Counted from the stretch's first letter, positions 18,082 through 26,930 are shown. The stretch: 64,000 nucleotides of DNA from Agarilytica sp045430285 (GCA_045430285.1 JAILXV010000001.1:992001-1056000), one strand, 5' to 3'. The notes: a model not told the origin generated them from the sequence alone. Translations and numbers: made by a program.

Positions 18082-19580
18082 GAAAGCTCCCAATCGCTTA
18101 CGGGCGCTTTGGTCTTTTGAAGGGCCATATAACGCGAAAACATTTTTGAGCAGGCTTCTGTACGACCATGTTTTTCTTCAAATTTTTTCACCATTGCTCT
18201 CTGCCAGCGGGCGCCAGTACGCATTTTTTCGAGACGCGCCTTGATAAGGCCCAGATAAAACTTTGCCTCTTGAGGAGAAATACCTATAGACAACAGGCCC
18301 TGCTCGGCTAGGGGTAACATTTCATAGATAACATCAGTAATGGGAAGTTCTACTAACTGATGATTGCTGGGCTTGGTCCAAATAATCGACGCGTCTAAAC
18401 CATTTTTTGCTGCACGGTAAAAATTATATTCAGCGAAACGAAATGGCATTACCGCCAAAAAATCACGAATACTGTGTTTTAACCCCATCACCAGCCCCGT
18501 AGCAAACGCTGCGTTCGCACACATATCGACAGTGGTCGGACCGGCTGGCAGCGCCCGCATCTCAATTCGTACATGTCCACCATCATTTCCAGAATACACT
18601 GGGCGATTCCAGGGCCAAGTTGTGCCCATATGCAAACACAACTCTTCTAACTTAGGTATACCGCCCGCTTTAATAACGGACATCGGGTTTTCATTCGAAA
18701 GAATAGGAAATATGGGCGGGTATAAAGCAACCGTTTCCGCAAAAATTTCCCAAGCGTCCTCCCGTACCCAACCATGACCAAAGGTCACTCGTGCGGGCTG
18801 TCGCCAATTGAATTCGCTACGCACTCTGCTATCAATCGATTGCTTAAACAAAGCAATGCGAGTTTCGTCCCACAACATTTTATCCAATAAAATAGGAGAG
18901 TTTGCTGAAACAGCAAGAAGTAAAGGCGTAACCAGCTGAGTCACGTTAAAACAATCTGCGAACTCATCTGGCTTTACCATCAGGTGGTATTGAAAAGATG
19001 TATTAGCACCTTCCAAAGCAACATGGCTACTGGTTAACTTTATTTCATCTTCACCACGAATATGCACATGAAAATTCTCACCTCGCATATTCAACAAGAA
19101 CTTCGATAGCCCGCGGTAACGGGGATAATTAGTCATATATTTGGGGGTTAGATGAGATTCACGCAGTGTGGGCAAAATGCCCGTAGGTACTATATGAGCG
19201 CCAAACGCTTTGGCGACAAGATCTAAATTATCCAAATTATGCGTCATTGCGCTTTCTAAGGATGAAAACGCCACAGCGTTTAGAGGCAGCGGGTCAAAAT
19301 TGACCTCTAAATTAAATTTGTTCAGCTCCACCGTGTAATTGTCGCTGCCTGCCGCCTTAATAATTTCGCTGTTCAGGGGTAAAACCTCGCCCTGAGAATC
19401 GACAATATAATTCTCTAATTCCGCCCCCAACATCGGGGTACCCAAGCCAAAACTCGGCGAACGAATTTGGGTTTTTAACGCAGATAAGCATTCATACAAT
19501 CGCTCCGAAAAAGCGTCGTATTCTTTCTTGGAAAACTCCTCTCGCTCAATCGCTAAGCCCATGCTCGCCCCGTTACACAT
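18075..19580 (-). CDS. Glutamate-cysteine ligase family 2 (GCS2-like) carboxylate-amine ligase
   Basis: 501 residues. The acidic metal-binding motif GAELENYIV (near 52) and VELNKFNLEVN (near 85) match the glutamine-synthetase-like GCS2 fold, as does ALEGANTSFQYHL (near 190). These enzymes use ATP to join an amino group to a carboxylate. It is not the housekeeping gshA type. Together with the overlapping aspartoacylase gene it forms a pair of the sort described for amide or peptide metabolite synthesis, but the amino acids involved cannot be read from sequence. The start could also be the ATG at 19562 (MGLAIERE). Confidence 0.83.
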   Translation of the reverse strand: MCNGASMGLAIEREEFSKKEYDAFSERLYECLSALKTQIRSPSFGLGTPMLGAELENYIVDSQGEVLPLNSEIIKAAGSDNYTVELNKFNLEVNFDPLPLNAVAFSSLESAMTHNLDNLDLVAKAFGAHIVPTGILPTLRESHLTPKYMTNYPRYRGLSKFLLNMRGENFHVHIRGEDEIKLTSSHVALEGANTSFQYHLMVKPDEFADCFNVTQLVTPLLLAVSANSPILLDKMLWDETRIALFKQSIDSRVRSEFNWRQPARVTFGHGWVREDAWEIFAETVALYPPIFPILSNENPMSVIKAGGIPKLEELCLHMGTTWPWNRPVYSGNDGGHVRIEMRALPAGPTTVDMCANAAFATGLVMGLKHSIRDFLAVMPFRFAEYNFYRAAKNGLDASIIWTKPSNHQLVELPITDVIYEMLPLAEQGLLSIGISPQEAKFYLGLIKARLEKMRTGARWQRAMVKKFEEKHGRTEACSKMFSRYMALQKTKAPVSDWELSC

Positions 19581-19746
19581 GTTTATCGAGGTAAGACTAC
19601 CTCAGGAATAACACTATAAAGACATGGGCCCAAACGCTTCATGATTTACATCATAGCTTAAGCATTAGTATAGCCAATTGAGGTGTGGTGATACTGATGG
19701 AGGCAACGGCAGGCTGGGCTGAACTATATTGAACTGGGTTGATTCG

Positions 19747-20292
19747 CTATTGGGTAACACCAGCGCTTTGCACGAAGGTTTCCTGAATAATACGAGCGTC
19801 GTTACTTGCGCGGTGACGAGTGAGTTTCAATTGCTTCATGACGTGTTTTTTGACGCTATGCCAGTGATCCATCTGAGACTCACTCATAATCGTTTGGATA
19901 TCGTACATTCGAAAACCACGCCTCACTTTGGCCGCATCAAATAAACGAATCATCCACGGTTCGTCGACAACCCAACCGTCGGTGTACACAGCCTCACCAT
20001 CCAATAAACAATTCAGCTCATCCGCAACGGTACATACAGGTTTGCCCTTTTCCGCCAGCATCTCACGCGAAATACCATGGACGCTTTCCGCAGATTTATC
20101 CCAATGCGTCCAATGCGGATCAGGCTTTATTAATGCACAATATCGTTTCCCACAAGCCATCGAAAGACCCACTTCAATAGGGTAACTGAGCCCACCGAAA
20201 CCAGAAGCTTCTACATCAACGATATTGGGATGACGTATTTGATGCATACCCGCATATATCCATAATAACCGACTGTCAGAATCATCCATCAT
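19747..20292 (-). CDS. DEDDh-type 3'-5' exonuclease-like protein
   Basis: 181 residues with RNase T/DnaQ-fold motifs in order: Exo I IVDVEASGFGG (D-x-E), ESVHGISREML, Exo II YTDGWVVDEPWM, and Exo III HRASNDAR (His and Asp). The full DEDDh set is present, so it should degrade single-stranded DNA or RNA ends, or act as an oligonucleotidase. The real start may be the ATG at 20247 (MHQIRHPNIVDVEAS), which would suit the fold better. It reads in the same direction as the ligase pair, 167 bases upstream of it. Confidence 0.8.
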   Translation of the reverse strand: MMDDSDSRLLWIYAGMHQIRHPNIVDVEASGFGGLSYPIEVGLSMACGKRYCALIKPDPHWTHWDKSAESVHGISREMLAEKGKPVCTVADELNCLLDGEAVYTDGWVVDEPWMIRLFDAAKVRRGFRMYDIQTIMSESQMDHWHSVKKHVMKQLKLTRHRASNDARIIQETFVQSAGVTQ

Positions 20293-20492
20293 GGTATCGC
20301 ACTACTAAACGCGCAAATACTCAGGACCTATGTAAGCAGCATAGTACGTTTTGACTAGCCAATGAACGTGAATATCATCACTGTCGCCATTGAACTTATG
20401 TTGAATTTGACGATAGAATCATAGCGCGACAACTTTCAATACATATACAGTTACCGACTACACTACTGCGGTAACTCAGGAGTAATACCCTA

Positions 20493-21140
20493 ATGGGACT
20501 AGACATTATCGGGGCTGGATTTGGTCGAACAGCAACAATGTCATTAAAAATGGCATTGGAACGACTTAACTACGGCCCCTGCTACCACATGAGTGAGCTC
20601 GTACAAAAACACCCCGACCACCTCGCAATCTGGTCTTCCGTAACAAACGAAAAAAACGTCGACTGGAACCGAATTTTCGCAAACTACCGTTCAACGGTGG
20701 ATTGGCCCTCGGCCAACTATTGCGTTGAGCTCGCCCATTTTTACCCAGAAGCTCGGGTTATACTCACAGAAAGGGATCCCAACGAATGGTATACGAGCGT
20801 TATGAATACCATATACCCGAAAAGCCTTGCTTTTACGCACAGCAGAAAAATGTACCTCCAACGAATCGGCGCATGGATTACAGATAACATATGGGAGAAA
20901 GTATTCAATGGAAAAATCGAAGATAAAGATTACGCAACCGATGTGTATCTCCGACATATAGCAACGGTAAAAAAACAAATACCGCATCATCGCCTTTTTA
21001 TTTTAGATAATGAACATGGATGGGAAAGTATTTGTGATTTTTTACAACGTCCTATTCCATCATCCCCATATCCTCATATTAATAAACGCCAGGAATTTCA
21101 TGTCGGACAAGGTGTTGTACCTAATGTTGCAAAAATATAG
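20493..21140 (+). CDS. Sulfotransferase-family protein
   Basis: 215 residues. The N-terminal loop GAGFGRTATMSLKMALERLNYG is the PAPS 5'-phosphosulfate-binding motif of the short Sulfotransfer_4-type family. CYHMSEL and VILTERDPNEWYTSV (3'-phosphate region, R-D-P-x-E-W) follow. It would transfer sulfate from PAPS to an unknown acceptor, usually an alcohol. No PAPS-synthesis genes are in the window. The C-terminus converges on the acyltransferase gene, with only 5 bases between them. Confidence 0.85.
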   Translation: MGLDIIGAGFGRTATMSLKMALERLNYGPCYHMSELVQKHPDHLAIWSSVTNEKNVDWNRIFANYRSTVDWPSANYCVELAHFYPEARVILTERDPNEWYTSVMNTIYPKSLAFTHSRKMYLQRIGAWITDNIWEKVFNGKIEDKDYATDVYLRHIATVKKQIPHHRLFILDNEHGWESICDFLQRPIPSSPYPHINKRQEFHVGQGVVPNVAKI

Positions 21141-21145
21141 GTCAA

Positions 21146-22120
21146 TCAATTCACGTGCTCTGAAATCAAAGCCGATTGAATTACATCAAGATTTTCCTGT
21201 GCTTTTTCATAAGGCGTTATGATGGGGTAAAATTTAGAGTGTGATGCTTTAGGAAGTAAATATTTTAGAAAGGTAGCCAAAGTCCCTGCTGGACCAAGAT
21301 CCACATAATCGTATTCACCTGAGCGCTCTAAGAAGTTTATCGTATTTTTAAACTCTATCGGCTGACGAGCGATTTTCCATAATGCGTCGATGGTGAGCTC
21401 CGGCAGTTCACCTTCTTGAGCACAGCAAACCAACGGAATACTGGGCTTATTAAAAGTAAAATGCGACATCAGATTTCTATAGGCACCCTCTGCGCGCTCG
21501 ATCCATCGAGAATGGTAAGGATATTCAACGGCTAGCTCCTGATATACCAGACCTTTGTCTTGCAGATATCGCACGACGTCATCATGATACTCACGAGGCA
21601 ATGCAATCACGTAGTGGGATTGAAAATTAACGGACGCTATATCGCTGCGCTCAACGAGAAACGGATGATCAAAAAATTGCTCCGGCGCATCCATTATGGC
21701 AATCATCAAGCCTGGCTGAGCACTTTGTTCCAGTGCGCTAGACTGACTTAACAAAACATCTAAAGCGGTCTCTTCGTCAAAACAACCCGCCTGACAAGCC
21801 GCTGCAAACGTCCCCATACTTGCCCCCAATACATAATCGGGCACGAGGCTGTTCTCCTCAAACACCAAGGACAAAGAACGTTCAATAAGGAAGATGCCGG
21901 TATTCGTAAAAGCACTTTTATTGAAGACATCGGTCTTGAGCTTTGTCTCATCAAACAAGATATCCACCATGGATACCCCTAAACGAGCAAATGCCAGCGC
22001 ATCTAAACGACGAAAATGCGCCCTAAAAGAAGCATTATTATGATAGAGGTCTCGGCCCATTTGATAATAATGCGAACCTTGCCCAGAATACATAAAAACG
22101 ACTTTTCTACCGTTACTCAC
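21146..22120 (-). CDS. Stand-alone PKS-type acyltransferase with altered carboxylate-binding residue
   Basis: 324 residues, FabD/PKS acyltransferase fold. The motifs are SGQGSHYYQMG (residues 12-22), the nucleophile elbow GASMG (Ser101) and the His in YPYHSRW (His203). The layout is like free-standing trans-acting ATs of polyketide clusters. The Arg that grips the malonyl carboxylate (MRGKFMQ in FabD) appears replaced: the stretch here reads LSQSSALEQ. It may therefore take a non-dicarboxylic acyl group or act as an acyl hydrolase. The start is GTG at 22120. No ketosynthase or ACP gene is nearby. Confidence 0.82.
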   Translation of the reverse strand: MSNGRKVVFMYSGQGSHYYQMGRDLYHNNASFRAHFRRLDALAFARLGVSMVDILFDETKLKTDVFNKSAFTNTGIFLIERSLSLVFEENSLVPDYVLGASMGTFAAACQAGCFDEETALDVLLSQSSALEQSAQPGLMIAIMDAPEQFFDHPFLVERSDIASVNFQSHYVIALPREYHDDVVRYLQDKGLVYQELAVEYPYHSRWIERAEGAYRNLMSHFTFNKPSIPLVCCAQEGELPELTIDALWKIARQPIEFKNTINFLERSGEYDYVDLGPAGTLATFLKYLLPKASHSKFYPIITPYEKAQENLDVIQSALISEHVN

Positions 22121-22194
22121 CGACAGCTACCTTCTAAGATTTTGATTTCGGTACAATATAACATACCTTAGGTAGGCCATTGGATACACCAAAA

Positions 22195-23172
22195 CTACTC
22201 AGCCTCAAAGACCACGACGCAATTACGCCCATTGCTCTTCGCAGAATAAAGCGCCTTATCCGCTTGCTCAACCCACTCTACCGTTCCTTTTTCCTCAGTG
22301 AGTGCAGAGATGCCAACAGATATTGTAATTCTAGCGTCGTCCTTAAACACTGACGATTCAATTTTTGTTCGCAATTCTTCTGCCAACTGACCTGCGCCAG
22401 CAATCGTCATATTTTTCGCGAGCACCAAAAACTCTTCACCGCCATACCGATAAACACTTTCAGCGGTCCTCACATTAAGTTCTAGAATCTCCGCGACCTT
22501 TATAAGAATATCATCGCCGACTTGATGCCCAAAGGTATCGTTAATTTCCTTAAAATAATCGATATCAACCATCAATGCACACATCGGCAACCCTTCCGTC
22601 ACATGTGATTTAAAAACTTTTTCTAGCGAAGCATCCATCGCACCTCTATTACCGACCTGCGTCAACGGATCCTTTTGACTCAACTTTTTAAGTGCTCGGC
22701 TTTGGTTTCGCATAACCAAAGAGAAGACATAAGCGCACGTTACGTTAACGAAAAGCGTCACCAATATTTTGAGAATAGCCAATGGGGCTAGCTCTTCCTG
22801 CAAAATAGGGACGATCGCCACGATAGAAAGGCCACTCAATAACAGGGCTATTTTCGGATGAAGAAAATAAAAGATGACGACAAATGCAGGGTAAGCCCAA
22901 TGAATTTGCTGCCCCCCTTTAATATAAATTGTCGATATGGTTCCCAGGATAAAAACGGCGGCAGTAATATATCCTGGTATTTTCACTTTGCCTGTGACAA
23001 AAACGAAGGTAAATACGGCCATGGTCCCAAGCAGAATTCCGACATCTAGCAACGCTAAACTAAGCTCACCAGAAACAAAGCGTATAACCGTAAATGGAAT
23101 AATAACTAAACCAAGAATCGCGCATAGCGCCAGAAGAATATACTCCGTTTCTGTCCGCTTTCTTCTATGCAT
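22195..23172 (-). CDS. Membrane diguanylate cyclase (GGDEF)
   Basis: 325 residues. Six hydrophobic segments (about 10-150) are followed by a GGDEF domain: DPLTQVGNRGAMD, then DIDYFKEINDTFGH and the active signature RYGGEEF near residue 245. All catalytic residues look intact, so it should make c-di-GMP. The product-inhibition I-site is RTAE instead of RxxD, five residues before the signature, so feedback may be weak. The membrane part has no named sensor domain I can identify. A PilZ protein is encoded in the same window. Confidence 0.92.
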   Translation of the reverse strand: MHRRKRTETEYILLALCAILGLVIIPFTVIRFVSGELSLALLDVGILLGTMAVFTFVFVTGKVKIPGYITAAVFILGTISTIYIKGGQQIHWAYPAFVVIFYFLHPKIALLLSGLSIVAIVPILQEELAPLAILKILVTLFVNVTCAYVFSLVMRNQSRALKKLSQKDPLTQVGNRGAMDASLEKVFKSHVTEGLPMCALMVDIDYFKEINDTFGHQVGDDILIKVAEILELNVRTAESVYRYGGEEFLVLAKNMTIAGAGQLAEELRTKIESSVFKDDARITISVGISALTEEKGTVEWVEQADKALYSAKSNGRNCVVVFEAE

Positions 23173-23338
23173 ATACGTATCCGAAAGATTGATATCTACA
23201 ATAATTTCTAAGGTATCCCGTATATATACGGCCTTGAAGTAAGATTAGCCCCTAATCAGAGCTTCACGATGGATATATATCAAACACATCACATCGTAGA
23301 TAGGAGTATAGCTCGTAGAGAATAGGATAAACGCGAAA

Positions 23339-23371
23339 GAAGTGGTGTCGAAGTGGTGTCGAAGTGGTGCC
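23339..23371 (-). repeat. Three 11-base repeats of the tRNA-Leu 3' end
   Basis: Read on the minus strand, the tRNA 3' terminus CACCACTTC is repeated twice more as GACACCACTTC right after the gene (11-base period). The first copy contains the encoded CCA of the tRNA. Confidence 0.85.
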
Positions 23372-23451
23372 CGGGGCCGGACTTGAACCGGCACGATCTT
23401 GCGATCGGGAGATTTTAAGTCTCCTGTGTCTACCAATTCCACCACCCGGGC
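23365..23451 (-). tRNA. leuZ: tRNA-Leu (anticodon UAA)
   Basis: An 87-base class II tRNA including an encoded CCA. The acceptor stem GCCCGGG / CCCGGGC pairs fully. The anticodon stem-loop reads GGAGA-CTTAAAA-TCTCC with anticodon TAA, a long variable arm is present, and the T-loop reads GGTTCAAGTCC. The leuZ name follows from the neighbourhood uvrC-pgsA-tRNA-Cys-tRNA-Leu(UAA), the arrangement seen in E. coli. Confidence 0.96.
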
Positions 23452-23626
23452 ATAATCGAGAGGTTTTTTTAAGCAGGGATTGGCGCCCTTCTCAAAGTTT
23501 TTTACGAGTTCTTTGAACTCGGCCAATTCGTCGTTTTCGGCTCCTGCCTTCAACGACACTCGCGCTGTCCTGCGCTTCGCACCACTCGGGCTTAATCGAG
23601 AAGTTTTTTAAAGTAGGTATTGGTGA
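23441..23626 (-). repeat. Direct repeat of the tRNA-Leu leader and 5' end
   Basis: Bases 23441-23486 and 23581-23626 are about 80% identical at a 140-base offset. Each holds the first ~11 bases of a tRNA-Leu (GCCCGGGTGGT or GCCCGAGTGGT on the minus strand) plus the ~35-base leader before it. Copy one is the real gene; copy two breaks off into unrelated sequence, so it looks like the relic of a second tRNA-Leu. Confidence 0.7.
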
Positions 23627-23648
23627 ACCTACTGTGCATCCGTGTATG

Positions 23649-23722
23649 TGGAGGCGCGAGCCGGAGTCGAACCGGCCTAGCTGGATTTGCAATCCAGAGC
23701 ATAACCGCTTTGCTATCGCGCC
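23649..23722 (-). tRNA. cysT: tRNA-Cys (anticodon GCA)
   Basis: 74 bases including the encoded CCA. The acceptor stem GGCGCGA pairs with TCGCGCC. The anticodon stem-loop is CTGGATTGCAAATCCAG with anticodon GCA, and the T-arm GGTTCGACTCC is standard. It lies upstream of tRNA-Leu in the same transcription unit. Confidence 0.96.
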
Positions 23723-23760
23723 CTCTACCCTGAATCGTCTACAGCGTTTTAGGGCTGCGA

Positions 23761-23766
23761 ATTGTA
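23761..23766 (-). promoter_or_regulatory. Possible -10 element of the tRNA operon
   Basis: TACAAT on the minus strand, 38 bases before tRNA-Cys, followed by a G+C-rich discriminator (TCGCAGCCC) typical of stringently controlled stable-RNA promoters. The -35 match is weak. Confidence 0.35.
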
Positions 23767-23826
23767 CTGGATTTATTTTTTAAATCCTAGTCTATCTTGC
23801 GTGATATCAGTGATCTAATGGGCAGA

Positions 23827-24399
23827 TCAGTCTCGTCCCATCAATGCTGGCCATGCGGCCTTGATATACACCAACATTGACCAAATAGTAAGCACCGCTG
23901 CCGCATATAAGGCCACAAAACCAATCTTGTTAAAGAGTGGAAATGTGGTGGGCGTAAAGGCCAGTAAGATGACGATCGCTGCAATCTGAAAAGTCGTTTT
24001 CACCTTCCCTATACTCGACACTGCAACGCTTGCACGCTTACCTAGTTCAGCCATCCATTCTCGTAGCGCGGATATGACGATTTCTCGGCAAATAATCACA
24101 ATCGCGGGCAAGGTAAACATTACGTCGTTATGACTCTGGATTAACAGGGCAAGCGCGACGGCCACCATAAGTTTATCGGCAACGGGATCAAGGAAAGCAC
24201 CAAAAGGAGACGCTATATTGTACTTTCTCGCGATATAGCCATCCAAAGCATCGGTGATGCCCGCAAGCCCAAAAAGCGCCCCAGAGGCTAAAAACCGCCA
24301 TTCAAACGGCGAATAATAGAGAACAACCAAAAGCGGTATAAAGACTATACGGCACATGGTGAGCTGGTTAGCGGGGTTTAAAAAAGGATGCTGTGGCAC
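23827..24399 (-). CDS. pgsA: Phosphatidylglycerophosphate synthase
   Basis: 190 residues with four hydrophobic helices. It has the CDP-alcohol phosphotransferase signature: TDALDGYIARKYN followed by GAFLDPVADK (the D-x2-DG-x2-AR-x8-G-x3-D-x3-D pattern is complete). It makes phosphatidylglycerophosphate from CDP-diacylglycerol and glycerol-3-phosphate in the inner membrane. It lies 36 bases after uvrC, in the conserved gacA-uvrC-pgsA order. Confidence 0.95.
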   Translation of the reverse strand: MPQHPFLNPANQLTMCRIVFIPLLVVLYYSPFEWRFLASGALFGLAGITDALDGYIARKYNIASPFGAFLDPVADKLMVAVALALLIQSHNDVMFTLPAIVIICREIVISALREWMAELGKRASVAVSSIGKVKTTFQIAAIVILLAFTPTTFPLFNKIGFVALYAAAVLTIWSMLVYIKAAWPALMGRD

Positions 24400-24435
24400 G
24401 CAGTTACAACCTTGGGTAAGAAATTTTGGGGAACA

Positions 24436-26277
24436 CTACTCACTGTGAAGCACACTGTAAACCTCTTCCGCCATTTTTTTACTGATTGATGGGACTTTGG
24501 CTAAATCGTCGACATTTGCCTTCATTACTTCCTGCAGCCCCCCAAAATGACGGAGTAGCTCCCGTCGGCGCTTGGGGCCAATACCTGGGATATCTTCTAA
24601 TGCAGACGTCTTGCGCTGCTTGTCTCGGCGTTGCTTATGACCTGTAATCGCGAACCGGTGCGCCTCATCTCGCACTTGCTGGATTAGATGAAGGCCAACA
24701 TCATCGCTTTCTATGGCCATTTCCCTTCCGTCTTCGAGTACCAGAGTTTCAAACCCTGGTTTACGTGTATTACCCTTGGCGACACCGACGAGCATAATTT
24801 CATCAATCCCTAGGTCAGCCATAACTTTGCGTGCCGTGGACAATTGGCCTTTGCCCCCATCTATAAGTAGTAGCTCAGGCAGGGATTTACCTTCTTTTTG
24901 CAAGCGGGAATAACGTCGTGTAATGGCCTGCTCCATCGCGGCATAGTCATCACCGGATTGAATACCTTCAATATTAAAACGGCGATAGTCGCTTTTGAGT
25001 GCGCCGTTTTTGTCAAATATCACACAAGAGGCAACGGTTCGCTCTCCACTGCTGTGACTTATATCAAAACACTCAATGCGCCCTGGCAGCTCATCCAAAC
25101 CAATAATGTCTTGTAGGCGCTCAAAACGCTGCAATAAGGTCTGTTTCGCATTTAAATGTGTCTTTAAATTCTGGCGCGCTGCCTGCAAAGCCATGGCTAA
25201 CCATTTCGCACGATATGTTCTGACATTGGAGGTGATCTTAACTTGGTACTGCGTCTGATTTGCAATCGCCTCAGCAAGTGGCTTCTCGTCAGCAAGTGTG
25301 TGGCTTACAATAATCGCTGAGGGGGTCTGCATTTGTGAGCCACCCAAATAGTTATGCGCAATAAAAGCACTCAAAACGCTCGGCTCATCGTGACCTAAGC
25401 GATCTTTCGGCAGGTAGCTTTTGCTGCCCACTATACGCCCTTGTCGAATAAATAACACATGAACACAGACCGAGCCGCCCTCGACAACGCATGCGATTGC
25501 ATCAAGGTTACTATGCCCCGCTTCTACCACTTGTTGCGCCTGAACTTGTCGAAGCGCGGTGATACGGTCACGCATCAGCGCCGCTTTTTCAAATTCTAAT
25601 GACTCCGAAGCTGCTTCCATTTTGGTAACAAGCTTATTGTGAAGCTGATCATTCTTAGCCTCTAAAAACAACGCGGTTTGATCCACATCCTCCGCGTATT
25701 CCTGCGCGGATATGTTCTCCTCTACACAAGGTCCAGAACAGCGGCCAATCTGGTAAAGTAAACACGGGCGCGTACGATTTTTATATACGCTATCTTCACA
25801 CTGCCGAACACCGAAAGTTTTTTGCAAAAAACTCAGGCTTTCCCGCACTGCACCCGCATTGGGGTACGGACCAAAATACTGGCCTTTCTTTTTTTTTGTC
25901 CCGCGATGAAACGACAACCGCGGATACGTCTCATTTTGGGATAAAAAAATGTAGGGAAAGGATTTGTCATCACGAAGCACCACATTAAAAGGTGGCTTTT
26001 GTGATTTAATAAGGTTGTGCTCGAGAACCAAAGCCTCGGCTTCACTCGGCGCAATAGTAATTTCGATAGATGCAATACGCTTTACCAGCGCACGAGTCTT
26101 TACTGGAAGGCCTGTCTTCTGGAAATAACTAGAAACGCGGTTTTTAAGGTTTTTGGCTTTACCGACGTAAAGGATGTTCCCGTCGCTATCATACATTTGA
26201 TAAACGCCAGGTTGTTTGGTCAGGGTTTTGAGAAAACTTCGATGGTCAAAACCAGCGGAGGTTTCGGAATCAGACAT
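24436..26277 (-). CDS. uvrC: UvrC, excinuclease subunit C
   Basis: 613 residues, the normal length. The N-terminal GIY-YIG nuclease (PGVYQMYDSDG, then ILYVGKAKNLKNRV) makes the 3' incision. The UVR helix pair lies near 205-240. The RNase H-like nuclease (IECFDISHSSGE, LLLIDGGKGQ) makes the 5' incision, and the C-terminus is a helix-hairpin-helix pair (EDIPGIGPKRRRELL). It acts with UvrAB in nucleotide excision repair. Its ATG overlaps the gacA stop by one base (TAATG). Confidence 0.97.
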   Translation of the reverse strand: MSDSETSAGFDHRSFLKTLTKQPGVYQMYDSDGNILYVGKAKNLKNRVSSYFQKTGLPVKTRALVKRIASIEITIAPSEAEALVLEHNLIKSQKPPFNVVLRDDKSFPYIFLSQNETYPRLSFHRGTKKKKGQYFGPYPNAGAVRESLSFLQKTFGVRQCEDSVYKNRTRPCLLYQIGRCSGPCVEENISAQEYAEDVDQTALFLEAKNDQLHNKLVTKMEAASESLEFEKAALMRDRITALRQVQAQQVVEAGHSNLDAIACVVEGGSVCVHVLFIRQGRIVGSKSYLPKDRLGHDEPSVLSAFIAHNYLGGSQMQTPSAIIVSHTLADEKPLAEAIANQTQYQVKITSNVRTYRAKWLAMALQAARQNLKTHLNAKQTLLQRFERLQDIIGLDELPGRIECFDISHSSGERTVASCVIFDKNGALKSDYRRFNIEGIQSGDDYAAMEQAITRRYSRLQKEGKSLPELLLIDGGKGQLSTARKVMADLGIDEIMLVGVAKGNTRKPGFETLVLEDGREMAIESDDVGLHLIQQVRDEAHRFAITGHKQRRDKQRKTSALEDIPGIGPKRRRELLRHFGGLQEVMKANVDDLAKVPSISKKMAEEVYSVLHSE

Positions 26278-26930
26278 TAAAACAAACTTTCAACAACAAG
26301 TATTTTGTATTTAACGGCCAAAAGCGCCAACTCAACATCACTGTTAATATTGAGCTTCTCAAAAATTCGATAGCGATAACTGTTGACTGTTTTAGGGCTA
26401 ACACAAAAAGCATCCGCAATCTGGTTCACCTTTACCCCGTTGGCGATTTGAATAGCCGTTTGCAGCTCACGTTCTGACAGTTGTTCAAAGGGCGAGGCTT
26501 CGGTTTTATTCTGACCAAAATTTTTCAGAGCAAGTTGTTGGGCAATATCACTGCTGATATAAAGCGAGCCACCGACAACCGTGTTGATAGCACTGACAAT
26601 TTCATCAAAGCCCGCACCTTTTGTGACATAACCAGAGGCACCAGCTTTCATCAAACGTTCAGAAAAAAGTTCGTCGGAAAGTGCCGTCACAGCGATGACT
26701 TTTGCCGTATCGCACGCCGTTTGAATTTTGCGCGTAGCTTCAAGCCCACCAATACCTGGCATCTTTACATCCATGAGAATCACATCAGGACAAATCTCAC
26801 GAGCAAGCTTCACCGCCTCTTCACCGGTTTTTGCTTCGCCAACTACCTCAAATCCATCCACATCGGCAAGCATACGCACAATCCCCATACGCACGAGATC
26901 ATGATCATCAGCAACGAGTATTTTGGTCAA
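26277..26930 (-). CDS. uvrY: GacA/UvrY response regulator
   Basis: 217 residues. Receiver domain: acidic DDHD near 8-11, phosphorylated Asp in VILMDVKMPG (residue 54), and Lys near 105 (TKGAG). The C-terminal LuxR-type helix-turn-helix reads LSERELQTAIQIANG then VSPKTVNSYRYRIFEKL. With the BarA/GacS kinase it drives transcription of Csr/Rsm small RNAs, which sequester CsrA. A CsrA-type gene is in this window. The link to uvrC by gene order is widely conserved in gammaproteobacteria. Confidence 0.95.
   Translation of the reverse strand: MTKILVADDHDLVRMGIVRMLADVDGFEVVGEAKTGEEAVKLAREICPDVILMDVKMPGIGGLEATRKIQTACDTAKVIAVTALSDELFSERLMKAGASGYVTKGAGFDEIVSAINTVVGGSLYISSDIAQQLALKNFGQNKTEASPFEQLSERELQTAIQIANGVKVNQIADAFCVSPKTVNSYRYRIFEKLNINSDVELALLAVKYKILVVESLF

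Noticed and set aside
23245..23559. Open frame of 104 codons across tRNA-Leu on the minus strand
   Set aside because: Its middle (RVVELVDTGDLKSP...) is just a translated tRNA-Leu, a well-known false gene.
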